From NCBI RefSeq assembly GCF_027744825.2, contig NC_071335.1, positions 18,450,501-18,514,500 of the forward strand: a stretch of DNA of 64,000 bases, in the 5' to 3' direction. The notes beneath the pieces are model-generated. The model saw only the letters and a list, made by a program, of their open reading frames with translations. It did not search any database and was not told where the DNA came from. Below are positions 10,930-19,613 of the stretch, piece by piece (position 1 is the first letter of the stretch; each line of letters starts with the position of its first letter). The stretch comes from Synchiropus splendidus. Lineage: Eukaryota > Chordata > Actinopteri > Syngnathiformes > Callionymidae. A program made the translations under genes and the position numbers.

Positions 10930-13476
10930 CTCACTGGACAGAATGCTGCCGTTGGATATAATGTCCGGTTGCTGGTCGCTGTATCCGGTCACTATAGCAC
11001 CACAGGGGTTGTGATCAGTGTCAGTGTTGCGAGACGGACTGCAAGGGTTCAGGAACATCAGATCCGTCTTGGCCGACTCCGGGGTCAGACACACTTGGTA
11101 GCAGTAGGAGTTCTGGTTCTGATGGTGATGGGAGCCGAAGCCTCCTCCCACGCCTCCCACGCCGGATTCCTCCACAGGCACCTGCCCCACCGGGCCGACT
11201 CCTGACGTCACGTTGGTGCTCTGGACTAACATGATGTCAGATTTGCTCAGCTTCTTCTGCTTACGACCCCGGACTTGCCTGCTGCAGCACGGGGCACAGC
11301 ACATGCAGCACTCCCCGGCCAGCAGGCAGGTGTGCAGGTTCAACTTCTTGTCCTTTTGGCAGCGGACGGCCAACACGATCATGGCCAGTAGGAAAATAAA
11401 GGAGACGGAGCCCAGGGCTATTATGAGAATCAGTGTGAGATCAAGGGAGGTCTCCTTGGCCCCAGAGGCCGTGCCTCTTTCCCCGCTGCGGCCTTCGACC
11501 ACGCTGTCCACTATTATTACACTCACACTGGCGGATGAGGAAAGCGGGGGCTGCCCATGGTCCCTCACCTCAATCAGCAGGTCGTAGAAGCCCTGGGGGT
11601 CCCGCTTTGGCGAGACCCTGCGGGCCGTCCTCAGCTCCCCGGTCCTCCAGTCCATGCGAAACATTCCCATCTCGTTCCCTCTCAGGATGCTGTACGACAG
11701 CCGTGCATTTTCCCCGTCATCGGAATCCATGGCGACGATGCGTGTCACCAGGTACCCGGGCTCAGCCGAGCGGGGCAAGTGCTCTTTGGCAGTGCCGTTC
11801 TTACCAACCGGCGCGATGACAGCCGGCGCGTTGTCATTTTGGTCCACAATGATCACGTTGACAGTGGCGTTTGAGAAGAGTTCCACAGCCCCGGAGTCCT
11901 TCGCCTGCACCATGAAACTGAACTCTTTCAGTTGCTCATAGTCAAAGGAGCGCAGCGCGTACAGGTACCCGGTGTCCTGGTTGATGGACACGTAGGTGTC
12001 CACTGACATGCCCTGGATGTCACACTCCAATATGGAGTATGTAATGACAGCGTTCTGTCCCACATCAGGATCCAAGGCACTCACAGCATGAATGAACGCG
12101 CCGGGAACATTGTTCTCTGTCACGTAAACGTCATAGACGACCTGTGTGAAACGGGGCGCGTTGTCGTTCTCATCAGAAACGTGCACTTTAATAGATTTAC
12201 TCGTCGCCAGAGAGGGCTGACCCTTGTCTTTGGCCACCACTGTGATGGTGTAGGACTCCGTGCTCTCTCTGTCCAGAGGTCCGTCCGTCACGATGGTGTA
12301 GTAGTTTTTAAAGGAGGACTTCAGCTTGAACGGAACGTCTCCCACGATCTCGCAGCTCATCTGTCCGCTCTCGCCGGAGTCGCGGTCCGAGACGCTGAAC
12401 AACGCGATGACTGTTCCGGGCGCGTCCTGCTCGCTCACGGACTCCGTCACGGTGCTGAAGCCGATTTCTGGCGTGTTGTCATTGACGTCCACGAGTTTGA
12501 CGAGCACCTTACAGTGAGCGGGGACCGCGTTGGCGCCCAGATCCTTCGCCTGCACGTAGATCTGGTGCGTACTGCTCTCCTCATAGTCCACCTCGCCGGC
12601 CACCTCGATGCGACCGGTGCGGGCGTCGATGTTGAACAAGTCCTTGATCCTGGGCGCGTTGTGGCTGCTGAAGGAGTAAACTATCTCCCCGTTCTGGCCC
12701 TCGTCCACATCGCTGGCGTTCAGCTGGATCACCTCGGTGCCAACCGGCGTGTTTTCGCGCAAACTGACATCATACACCGACTGCTCGAAAGTGGGGGCGT
12801 TGTCGTTGGAGTCCAGAACTTTGACGACCAGGAGAGCGGTTCCGGTTCGCTGAGGAACCCCGCCGTCCACCGCCGTCAGCACGTAACGGTGCACCGCCTG
12901 CTGCTCCCGGTCCAGCGGCTTCTCCAAAACCAGCTCGGCGAACTTATTCCCATCGCCCTGCGTCTGCACGTCCAGATAAAAGTTGTTGTTGTTGGTAATG
13001 GCGTAGGTGCTCAGCGCGTTGGTGCCCACGTCCGGGTCGAAGGCGTTCTCCACGGGAAAACGCGTGCCAGGGATGGCGCTCTCCGAGATCTCCACGTAAA
13101 TGTCAGTCTCTGGAAAGCTGGGCGGATTGTCGTTGATATCCAGCACCTCGATCTCCACGCGAAAGAGCTCCAGGGGGTTCTCCAGAAACACCTCCAGGTG
13201 CAATAAACAGGGGATGGTTTGCTTGCAGATTTCCTCCCGGTCGATCTTCTCTTTCACCAGGAGCGCGCCGTTCTCCAAGTTCACCTCCAGGTAAGGGGTG
13301 CGCGAGCTGGGCACCGTTTGGAAGCGACGAGCGGAAAGTTTGGTGATGTCCAGCCCCAAATCCTCCGCTATATTCCCAACCACTGATCCGGGCTCCTGCT
13401 CCTCCGGCACCGTGTAGTGAAGCTGACCATCGGCTCCGGCAAGGATGGAGAGCAGCAGGATCAGCCAGCGAATCAT
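10897..13476 (-). CDS. pcdh10: Protocadherin-10, large first coding exon (spliced isoform leaves at 10930; read-through isoform ends at 10897)
   Basis: Calcium-dependent homophilic adhesion receptor of neurons, acting at the plasma membrane. The ORF has 859 codons. A signal peptide spans residues 1-17, with the mature start at QLHYTV. Six cadherin repeats follow, with linker motifs DINDNPP (113), DSNDNAP (222), DVNDNTP (330), DENDNAP (435) and DQNDNAP (545), and LDRE motifs at 188 and 401. EC1 carries a C84-x5-C90 pair. Possible N-glycosylation sites are N253, N536 and N560. The membrane helix is at about 679-705, followed by a cysteine cluster (717-731) and the pcdh10-type tail blocks KKLSKSDIMLVQ (741) and CYQVCLTPESAKTDLMF (792). 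The start ATG has A at -3 and is followed directly by the signal peptide. Codon 849 (GAG) abuts a strong donor, GAG|GTAAGA; unspliced reading adds ten residues (VRESPHWLHE) and a stop. The family match is from memory of vertebrate PCDH10 and is very strong. I cannot decide between the pcdh10a and pcdh10b paralogues. Confidence 0.96.
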   Translation of the reverse strand: MIRWLILLLSILAGADGQLHYTVPEEQEPGSVVGNIAEDLGLDITKLSARRFQTVPSSRTPYLEVNLENGALLVKEKIDREEICKQTIPCLLHLEVFLENPLELFRVEIEVLDINDNPPSFPETDIYVEISESAIPGTRFPVENAFDPDVGTNALSTYAITNNNNFYLDVQTQGDGNKFAELVLEKPLDREQQAVHRYVLTAVDGGVPQRTGTALLVVKVLDSNDNAPTFEQSVYDVSLRENTPVGTEVIQLNASDVDEGQNGEIVYSFSSHNAPRIKDLFNIDARTGRIEVAGEVDYEESSTHQIYVQAKDLGANAVPAHCKVLVKLVDVNDNTPEIGFSTVTESVSEQDAPGTVIALFSVSDRDSGESGQMSCEIVGDVPFKLKSSFKNYYTIVTDGPLDRESTESYTITVVAKDKGQPSLATSKSIKVHVSDENDNAPRFTQVVYDVYVTENNVPGAFIHAVSALDPDVGQNAVITYSILECDIQGMSVDTYVSINQDTGYLYALRSFDYEQLKEFSFMVQAKDSGAVELFSNATVNVIIVDQNDNAPAVIAPVGKNGTAKEHLPRSAEPGYLVTRIVAMDSDDGENARLSYSILRGNEMGMFRMDWRTGELRTARRVSPKRDPQGFYDLLIEVRDHGQPPLSSSASVSVIIVDSVVEGRSGERGTASGAKETSLDLTLILIIALGSVSFIFLLAMIVLAVRCQKDKKLNLHTCLLAGECCMCCAPCCSRQVRGRKQKKLSKSDIMLVQSTNVTSGVGPVGQVPVEESGVGGVGGGFGSHHHQNQNSYCYQVCLTPESAKTDLMFLNPCSPSRNTDTDHNPCGAIVTGYSDQQPDIISNGSILSSEVRESPHWLHE
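10924..10932 (-). other. pcdh10: Splice donor of pcdh10 exon 1
   Basis: On the minus strand the sequence reads GAG|GTAAGA, with the last exon base at 10930. It matches the vertebrate donor consensus, leaves phase 0 after glutamate 849, and joins exactly to the acceptor at 9821 to continue the conserved tail. Confidence 0.92.
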
Positions 13477-14120
13477 CGTCCTCCTTCTTCAAGCGCACTT
13501 CAAAACTGACACGAAACAAACCCCAAAAAAATCACTTGTTTTTCACCTACAAGAAAACCCCCTTTTCCATTTCTGTCCTTAAAACGACGGCGGCTGGTGG
13601 GATCTGTCTCCTCCGGCTCGGGTCAGTGGAACATTGTGCGGTTTCAGCTGTGAGACGCGCAGCCATTTGATCCCAGCTCCTCCGCTTTAATCAGTTCTGC
13701 ACTGGTCTCGGAGTTTTTTGGCGTGAGCGCAGTCATTGCGGGCTGGAGCGCAGAGACGCAGCCAACTCTCCCAAGTCAACAGAACAGCAAGTCCTTCTCA
13801 GGGTAAAGAGAGAAGAAAAAAAAATGTAATTCCAAGGGCGCAGAGCGGCGTGGTATTGAAGAGTCAGTTCTCAAATCACAGGGTGTCTACTTTGCGCGAG
13901 CGCTTAAGGCGGATGATGCTCTCAGCTTCTCTGCTTCTGTGAGGCGAGTGTGTGCAGCGGGGTTGGTTTTGCGCACAGCCCTTTTCCCCACCAGCCAATG
14001 GAGGGCTCAAGCACCGTCGGTAATGTCACCTGATTGGGGCTCTGAGACGCCAGCCAGGGCTTCACATCGGACCCACAAGTGCGCTCTTCTCTCCTCCTCC
14101 TCCGGGCTGAGGCACAGCTG
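13477..14120 (-). promoter_or_regulatory. pcdh10: Probable pcdh10 5' UTR and CpG-rich promoter
   Basis: GC- and CpG-rich sequence immediately upstream of the start codon, continuing the CpG density of exon 1 and stopping near the TA tract at 14232. CCAAT-type motifs lie at about 13993-13998 (plus-strand CCAAT) and about 14033-14037 (minus-strand CCAAT). No clear TATA box is seen. The transcription start cannot be placed from sequence alone. Confidence 0.55.
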
Positions 14121-14229
14121 AAATGAAATGTTTTACACATTCAGTTCATCAAGAAAGCCGCTATCACGGCGCGGGACGGTTGAAACAAGACGCCATCCTC
14201 ACCCCAAACGTCACTTGTAAACACGCAGG

Positions 14230-14345
<116 letters not shown>

Positions 14346-14747
14346 CGCATAACATTCGCCTGACAAATTCTCATAGTCAGATGAAGTAAATAAATAAATA
14401 AAAAATAAACTCTTCGCAATTGAAATAATTTTCACTTTCAAGTTCACTAAACTGACATTGAAAAAACATAACTTGTTTGGGGGTTTATGATGCATGAAAT
14501 CCTGGATCGACAAGTCATCTTTAAACATTACAACAGTTTATTCAAAAAGAGCACCGACAAATAGCAATAATAGTCTCCATTCAAATGGACGGAGCACTGT
14601 GAATTGAAAGAAACATCTAAAGGCTGGTGTCAAACTTGTGCCCTGAGGGCCATTTGCGGTCAGATCCTGGTCAATCCTGAAACACAGCTTCTTGCTCTAT
14701 ACATGTGTACTTGCTTTATCACCAACAGATTCATGGTCTCCTCATTT

Positions 14748-14887
14748 TCAGAGGTCAGTAGGTGGCTTAGTTGGCAGGTTACCTACGGCTACTTTGAGCA
14801 ACTATCTAAATGAAACTTCACGTTATTGTTAAACACGAAACTGAATCTGAGGATGATGCTTCATGAAGCTTCTTCCACCCATCACTT
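14748..14887. mobile_element. hAT-type MITE fragment
   Basis: Contains the family motif TTTCAGAGGTCAGTAGGTGGC and ends GCTTCATGAAGC...CCCATCACTTA. This matches the right end of the GTGATGGG hAT-MITE family seen elsewhere in the window. The left end is degraded. Confidence 0.55.
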
Positions 14888-14891
14888 AGAG

Positions 14892-14893
<2 letters not shown>

Positions 14894-14964
<71 letters not shown>
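14894..14964. repeat. (TA)n microsatellite
   Basis: A TA run of about 70 bp directly after the hAT-like fragment. Confidence 0.98.
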
Positions 14965-14968
<4 letters not shown>

Positions 14969-17900
14969 CTGTATTTTCCCTGCATGACTATTAATTATCC
15001 ACTGCTTTCTGAAAGTGACATTTTTCTCCAGATGAATGGGAAACAACATTATTAATGTGATCATAAAACGTGTAAATACGGAGTTGGCCTCCAACAGTTA
15101 TAGTACGCACCACTGACTGTAATTCAGTGTAATGACGCATCTGGGCTGAATCCTACTGTGCTTCAAAAAGCCTTCAGCTTCGCACTTTTCTAATTTATCA
15201 TTAACCCACTCACGCTTCAATTGTGTCTCCCCTTACCATTAACACAAATGATACATTCAAATGAGCGAACAGTGGGGGTCCACCGTCTGCATACGTTCTT
15301 TTTTTTTCCTTTTCTATGTGAAACAATGATGAAAACTAGAGTAATGTGAGTGAATTTGCATAATAGGAATCAGTAATTATAGATGGGATAGACGGCGCTC
15401 CACAATGTGAGCCCCAAATGCATAGAGACATAAGTATTGTGCAGTGGATTAAACAGCGATTCTGCATCCAGTCATACAAGTCAGTATAAACAAAGAGCAG
15501 ACGTTGGAAGAATTTGCAGCCTTGTCTGAGCAGGAGCTGTGTGACTGAATCAAGATGACACTGGCGGAGCATCTCATCTCCTCCCTTCCTCTGCCTCGCT
15601 CTCTTGTTTTGGAGAACAACGTCGCCCCCTGGCGGATGATAGTGGTTCTAATATTGTATAATGACTTCAACAAAACATTGACTGATGTTGCTGAATTTCT
15701 TAACTGTCGCCGTGATTTAGAATAAATAAATAAATAAAGGTATTTGAGACTGTAATTCTACAAGTCCGTCAGGTTATCTGTCTCATGAATCCCTCTCTTT
15801 TTTTTAGATGAAGAGAGCTTGAATTATATGAACAAAAATCTTTTTTTCAAGTACATGTTGGGTCGTTCTATGTTTTTATTTCTTCAAGTTATTTCTTTTT
15901 TTTGTTTCATTTTTTTTGTTTGATTGACAGGCTGGCTGTCCCTCAGAGGTAACGTTTATGAGGTCATCTTGACATGATGAATATTATGTGATGCTGATTC
16001 AATAAAGGCGTTAAAGCACAAAAAAAAAAAAAGAAAAAAGAAAAAAAGTTTTAGGGATGTTGCTGGTGGATTAACAACTTAAATCACTTCATTCTTTTGA
16101 ACGCAAACTCACACTATATAGACAAACGTGGTGAATTCACATTTGAAACAAAGTTTTATTTGGATGACAAAGTGACGCTCATTTTAGTACCATGAACAGC
16201 TCCTGTTCTCGCACTGTCAATGTTTATATGTGTTTATTTTTAAATTGATTTATTCTTATTTTTTATTATGTTTATTATCTTATGTTTATTATCGCTTTAT
16301 TATTATTTATATATTTTTGTCGGTAATAATGACCACTTACGTGGTATATGAAGTATAATATATTTTTTGGAGGTGGAATATAAACACAAAAAAAGAAATG
16401 CTGGAGAGTTAAAACACAAAATTCTTATTTCATGTCACCATCACTATTGAACGTGTTCAGACTGAACCAACAAACAATTCGGACTCCACCGACCTCACCC
16501 TTCACGGTAGTCTCCTCCGGCCCTTAAAAAAAACATATATATATGAGCGGCTACTCGATTTTCCCGCCTGGCGTGTTCATAATTTAGAGGCTCCCAAATG
16601 ACAAATGGGACATGATTTTTGACAAATGACATCATAACCCGGTTTAATTTGAGGGGCCAACAGACAAAGACCAGCACGTAGCTGAGAGCTCAGGATGCCA
16701 TTAAAATTTCATACGAACAAAAAGCAATTAAGATATCATTAAGGGGGCTGGAGCCCAAGGAATATACCTCAAGCTATTACGCTGTACTTCCAGCGCTCCA
16801 GCCATTGTTTAGAAAGGCACTTCACAAATGGCAGAGAACCAAGCTGCGGTCTCTTATTAGCAATTGGTAAAGGGACATTTCTTATACGTGCGCAAAGGTT
16901 CAGTCGTGGTGAAACAGCCTCTTTCCTTCAGTCAATTGACTTCCTGTCACCCCAAGGACATAAAGGCAGGTGAAACTGTAGAAGAAAACCAAGCACATCA
17001 ATACACGCAGAAAGTTATTTTGATTGATTCCAAGAAAAGAGCCTTTCACCTCTCACTCACAAACAAAGAACCATCGCAGTCCTTCAACATATAAGGTTTC
17101 AAACAAAGGCTTTAAGAGTCTCTCCAATAAAGCAATAGTCACATCTCTGTGTGTATAATTTTCCTCGGCGAAACAAGTGATAATTACCTTCGCATTGAAA
17201 GTGCAGTCAAGAGACAGGACCACGTACGATATAAATGGCTCAGCCCTCAGCCCAAAGTGACTGTGTGTGTGTGATCAGTGTCTGGCCTAGACAGCTGCAG
17301 GGTGACTCTCTGCCCTGATGGCCATTACTCAGTCTGATGGATGGAGGGATGGCAGAGGGAAGAAAATCTGAGGGGTTGGAAAGAGAAGTATAGGGATAAA
17401 TGGCGAGGAGACGCCGGGGAACAGCGGTCTGGATGAGGGAACCGGAACCTCAAGAGGCTGAAGTGTCAAAGCAATATATGAAGGGGGGAGGGGGGGCGGT
17501 ACTGACAGGAGCAAATGATCCTCACTGGCGAAGAGGAACGATGGACAAGAGTGGCGAGCACGAAAGCTGATGTCATTGGAAGTCATTATTTTCCCTCACC
17601 GTAGTATCGCAGCTGCTGCGTAACAGCAGAAAACAAGTTGACAAAACAACTTTGGCTTCAAATGAATCGGCGTGAAAAGCATCACGTTCCCTCTCCTTCT
17701 TCCACAGAAGAGTGAACCTGACGCGGGACCATTATTTCCAGTGGCCAATAGACGGTGCGCCATATGGGCTTTAATGAAAAGAGTGATCCGCAGCCCTGGG
17801 TTGTTGTGAAGCCCGCGCCATTGTTTGGGCTCCCAGTGTAAGACTGTGGCCTGAGCTTCATTTACTTACCACTAATTACCTATCACAAGTTGGCAGAGCA

Positions 17901-18390
17901 ACTTTTGACAAAGATATCAGGCTCTGCCTCCTCCTTGATTTTGTACGCCGCTCTGTACAATATGCCAGAGAAGGTGGCGGAGACCTGAGATGGATACAGA
18001 GTGAGATCTTTCACTCAAACCACAGCAAACAGACAGAACATACAGAAAAAAAAGAGTTGATATTTATCGCACATGCAAATCATTTCACTATTCTTGGGTT
18101 GAATGAAGAAGCTACAAGAGCATTTTGCGCAAGGTCATCTTCGAGGTCAGTTTTTGAGTATTGCAGTTGGTTGAATTCTTCAGAGCTCATCATTGTTTCA
18201 GCTATCATCTCTTCACAGACCACCCCCACATGCAGTACTTACTATTTGACTTAGATTTTGTTGATTTTTGTGGCCGGTTCGTGCTGAAGTCAACTTTTCT
18301 TATTGCGTATTGACATGGGGTAAAATGGTGCTCAACTGGGACTTCAATCCGGTCGGCTGGTGGACTGATCAAACTACATTCAGCGCATTC
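14965..18390. other. Unique upstream flank, no gene seen
   Basis: No coding sequence or clear transposon is recognisable. Two repeat-free stretches (16680-16890 and 17730-17960) look like candidate conserved noncoding elements and are described in the findings. Short A-rich and (TAAA)n tracts occur near 15720 and 16020. Confidence 0.6.
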
Positions 18391-18581
18391 AGTGTGGTGG
18401 GTACATGAGGCTTCATGACACAGTGATAACACTGTCTGCTGTATGATGTTTGGATTTGAACAACTAATTCAATGAAGCCTCACATCATTTCTAAACCAAG
18501 AGCTCCATCTAGTGGCCTCTGAATATCAGTACATTGTTTCATCAATCCTGCAATACTGTTTCACGATACCTATCCGGTGCA
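18391..18581. mobile_element. hAT-type MITE copy
   Basis: Begins AGTGTGGTGGGTACATGAGG and continues CTTCATGACACAGTGATAAC, with TTCAATGAAGCCTCACATCA internally and TGTTTCACGATACC at the right. It parallels the element at 7714. No clear 8-bp target duplication is visible. Confidence 0.65.
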
Positions 18582-18750
18582 CAGAGTGAACGCATCCAAC
18601 AGGCTGCAATTGGCATGGCGCCACATCGGCAACTCAAGCTAAAAGGTCTGTCACTGCCTGATCTGGTCCACCTGCCTGATGTGGTCCACCGGAAATTCCG
18701 GTGCTACATCTGGAAATGCGTATCTTTTACCAACTGACATTTACTGGTAT

Positions 18751-18754
<4 letters not shown>

Positions 18755-18820
<66 letters not shown>

Positions 18821-18826
18821 TACTTA
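18755..18826. repeat. (TA)n followed by poly-T
   Basis: TA tracts interrupted by TG, running into about 19 T residues. It lies inside the composite inverted-repeat element. Confidence 0.95.
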
Positions 18827-19431
18827 AAACAGTCTAGATTTAGAAATTGTATGTTTTTTTATCTGATATTCTTTTTTTTTTTTTAACCCAACAAACTCAA
18901 GCACCGCACCACAGTAGACATAAACCTCGTTCAGGTGCAACAGCGCTCATTCCTGCTGTGAAATCTATGTGAAACAAATGTAAGGAGAAACGTTTCCTAT
19001 ACACTAATAATGTATCGGGAGCAATAGTAAGTAATACATTGTGCAGGTGTAGTGGAGGAGCTTGAAATGTTTATTGATTCAATAATGCTGGATTTAAAAA
19101 TCTAGAATATCAGACACTAACATACAATTACTAAATCTAGATTGTGACAACGTGATGATGTCATTACGTTAAAAAACACGTGCGCGTACACAGTGAATAC
19201 TGAGTACTTACGCATGAGCGTTAAAACATATAATTTCCAGATTTTAATGTTAGACTATTTTGACATTTATTTGAAAATAAATCACAACTTTACACGATAA
19301 AACCAGTAAACACAATTCATAGAACTAGCGCATGTGTGTTACTAACATCCAGTTCCAATCCCGGAACTTCCGGCGGACCACATCGGAATCAGAATCAGAA
19401 TCGATCCCACCAACTAGGAAAGTGCTTTGGA

Positions 19432-19457
19432 ATAAAATAAAATAAAATAAAATAAAC
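19432..19457. repeat. (AATAA)n short tandem repeat
   Basis: Pentanucleotide repeats preceded by AATCAGAATCAGAATCGATC and GTGCTTTGGAATA. The reverse of this arrangement occurs at 41895-41970, so both are probably tails of the same retroposon type. Confidence 0.8.
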
Positions 19458-19511
19458 AACAAAGGCTGTTCAGGAATTCAACAGTCAAGGGGAAGAATCA
19501 GGCAGGCGGAC

Positions 19512-19613
19512 CACATCAGGCAGTGACAAGGGCCACAGTGTCACTGCCTGATGTGACACTGTGGCCCTACACACATCGAAGCCTCCTTCATGTCGAGGCT
19601 TCGATGTGTGTAG
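19512..19613. repeat. Cluster of overlapping perfect hairpins
   Basis: Three exact inverted repeats pack into about 100 bp. CACATCAGGCAGTGA (19512-19526) pairs with TCACTGCCTGATGTG (19541-19555). GGGCCACAGTGTCAC (19530-19544) pairs with GTGACACTGTGGCCC (19553-19567). CTACACACATCGAAGCCTC (19567-19585) pairs with 19595-19613, 19 bp with a 9-nt loop. The first two pairings share bases and exclude each other. Confidence 0.9.

Larger units (their letters stand above)
18649..19528. mobile_element. Composite inverted-repeat element (880 bp) with nested ends
   Basis: The outer ends TGTCACTGCCTGAT (18649) and ATCAGGCAGTGACA (to 19528) are reverse complements. A second pair lies inside: GATGTGGTCCACCGGAAATT at about 18678 and the reverse complement of AACTTCCGGCGGACCACATC at about 19366-19385. 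The inner ends include the palindromes CCGGAAATTCCGG and CCGGAACTTCCGG. The interior is AT-rich and carries a TA tract, T-runs and an (AATAA)n tail. No target duplication is evident and I cannot name the superfamily. Confidence 0.6.

Noticed and set aside
12088..13206. 372-codon open frame on the plus strand opposite pcdh10 exon 1
   Set aside because: Antisense shadow of a GC-rich coding exon. It has no independent domain, and its composition follows the reversed cadherin codons.
13103..13519. 138-codon minus-strand frame overlapping the pcdh10 start, a possible inhibitory upstream ORF
   Set aside because: Its first codon is TTG, not ATG, and the rest is the pcdh10 coding sequence read in another frame.
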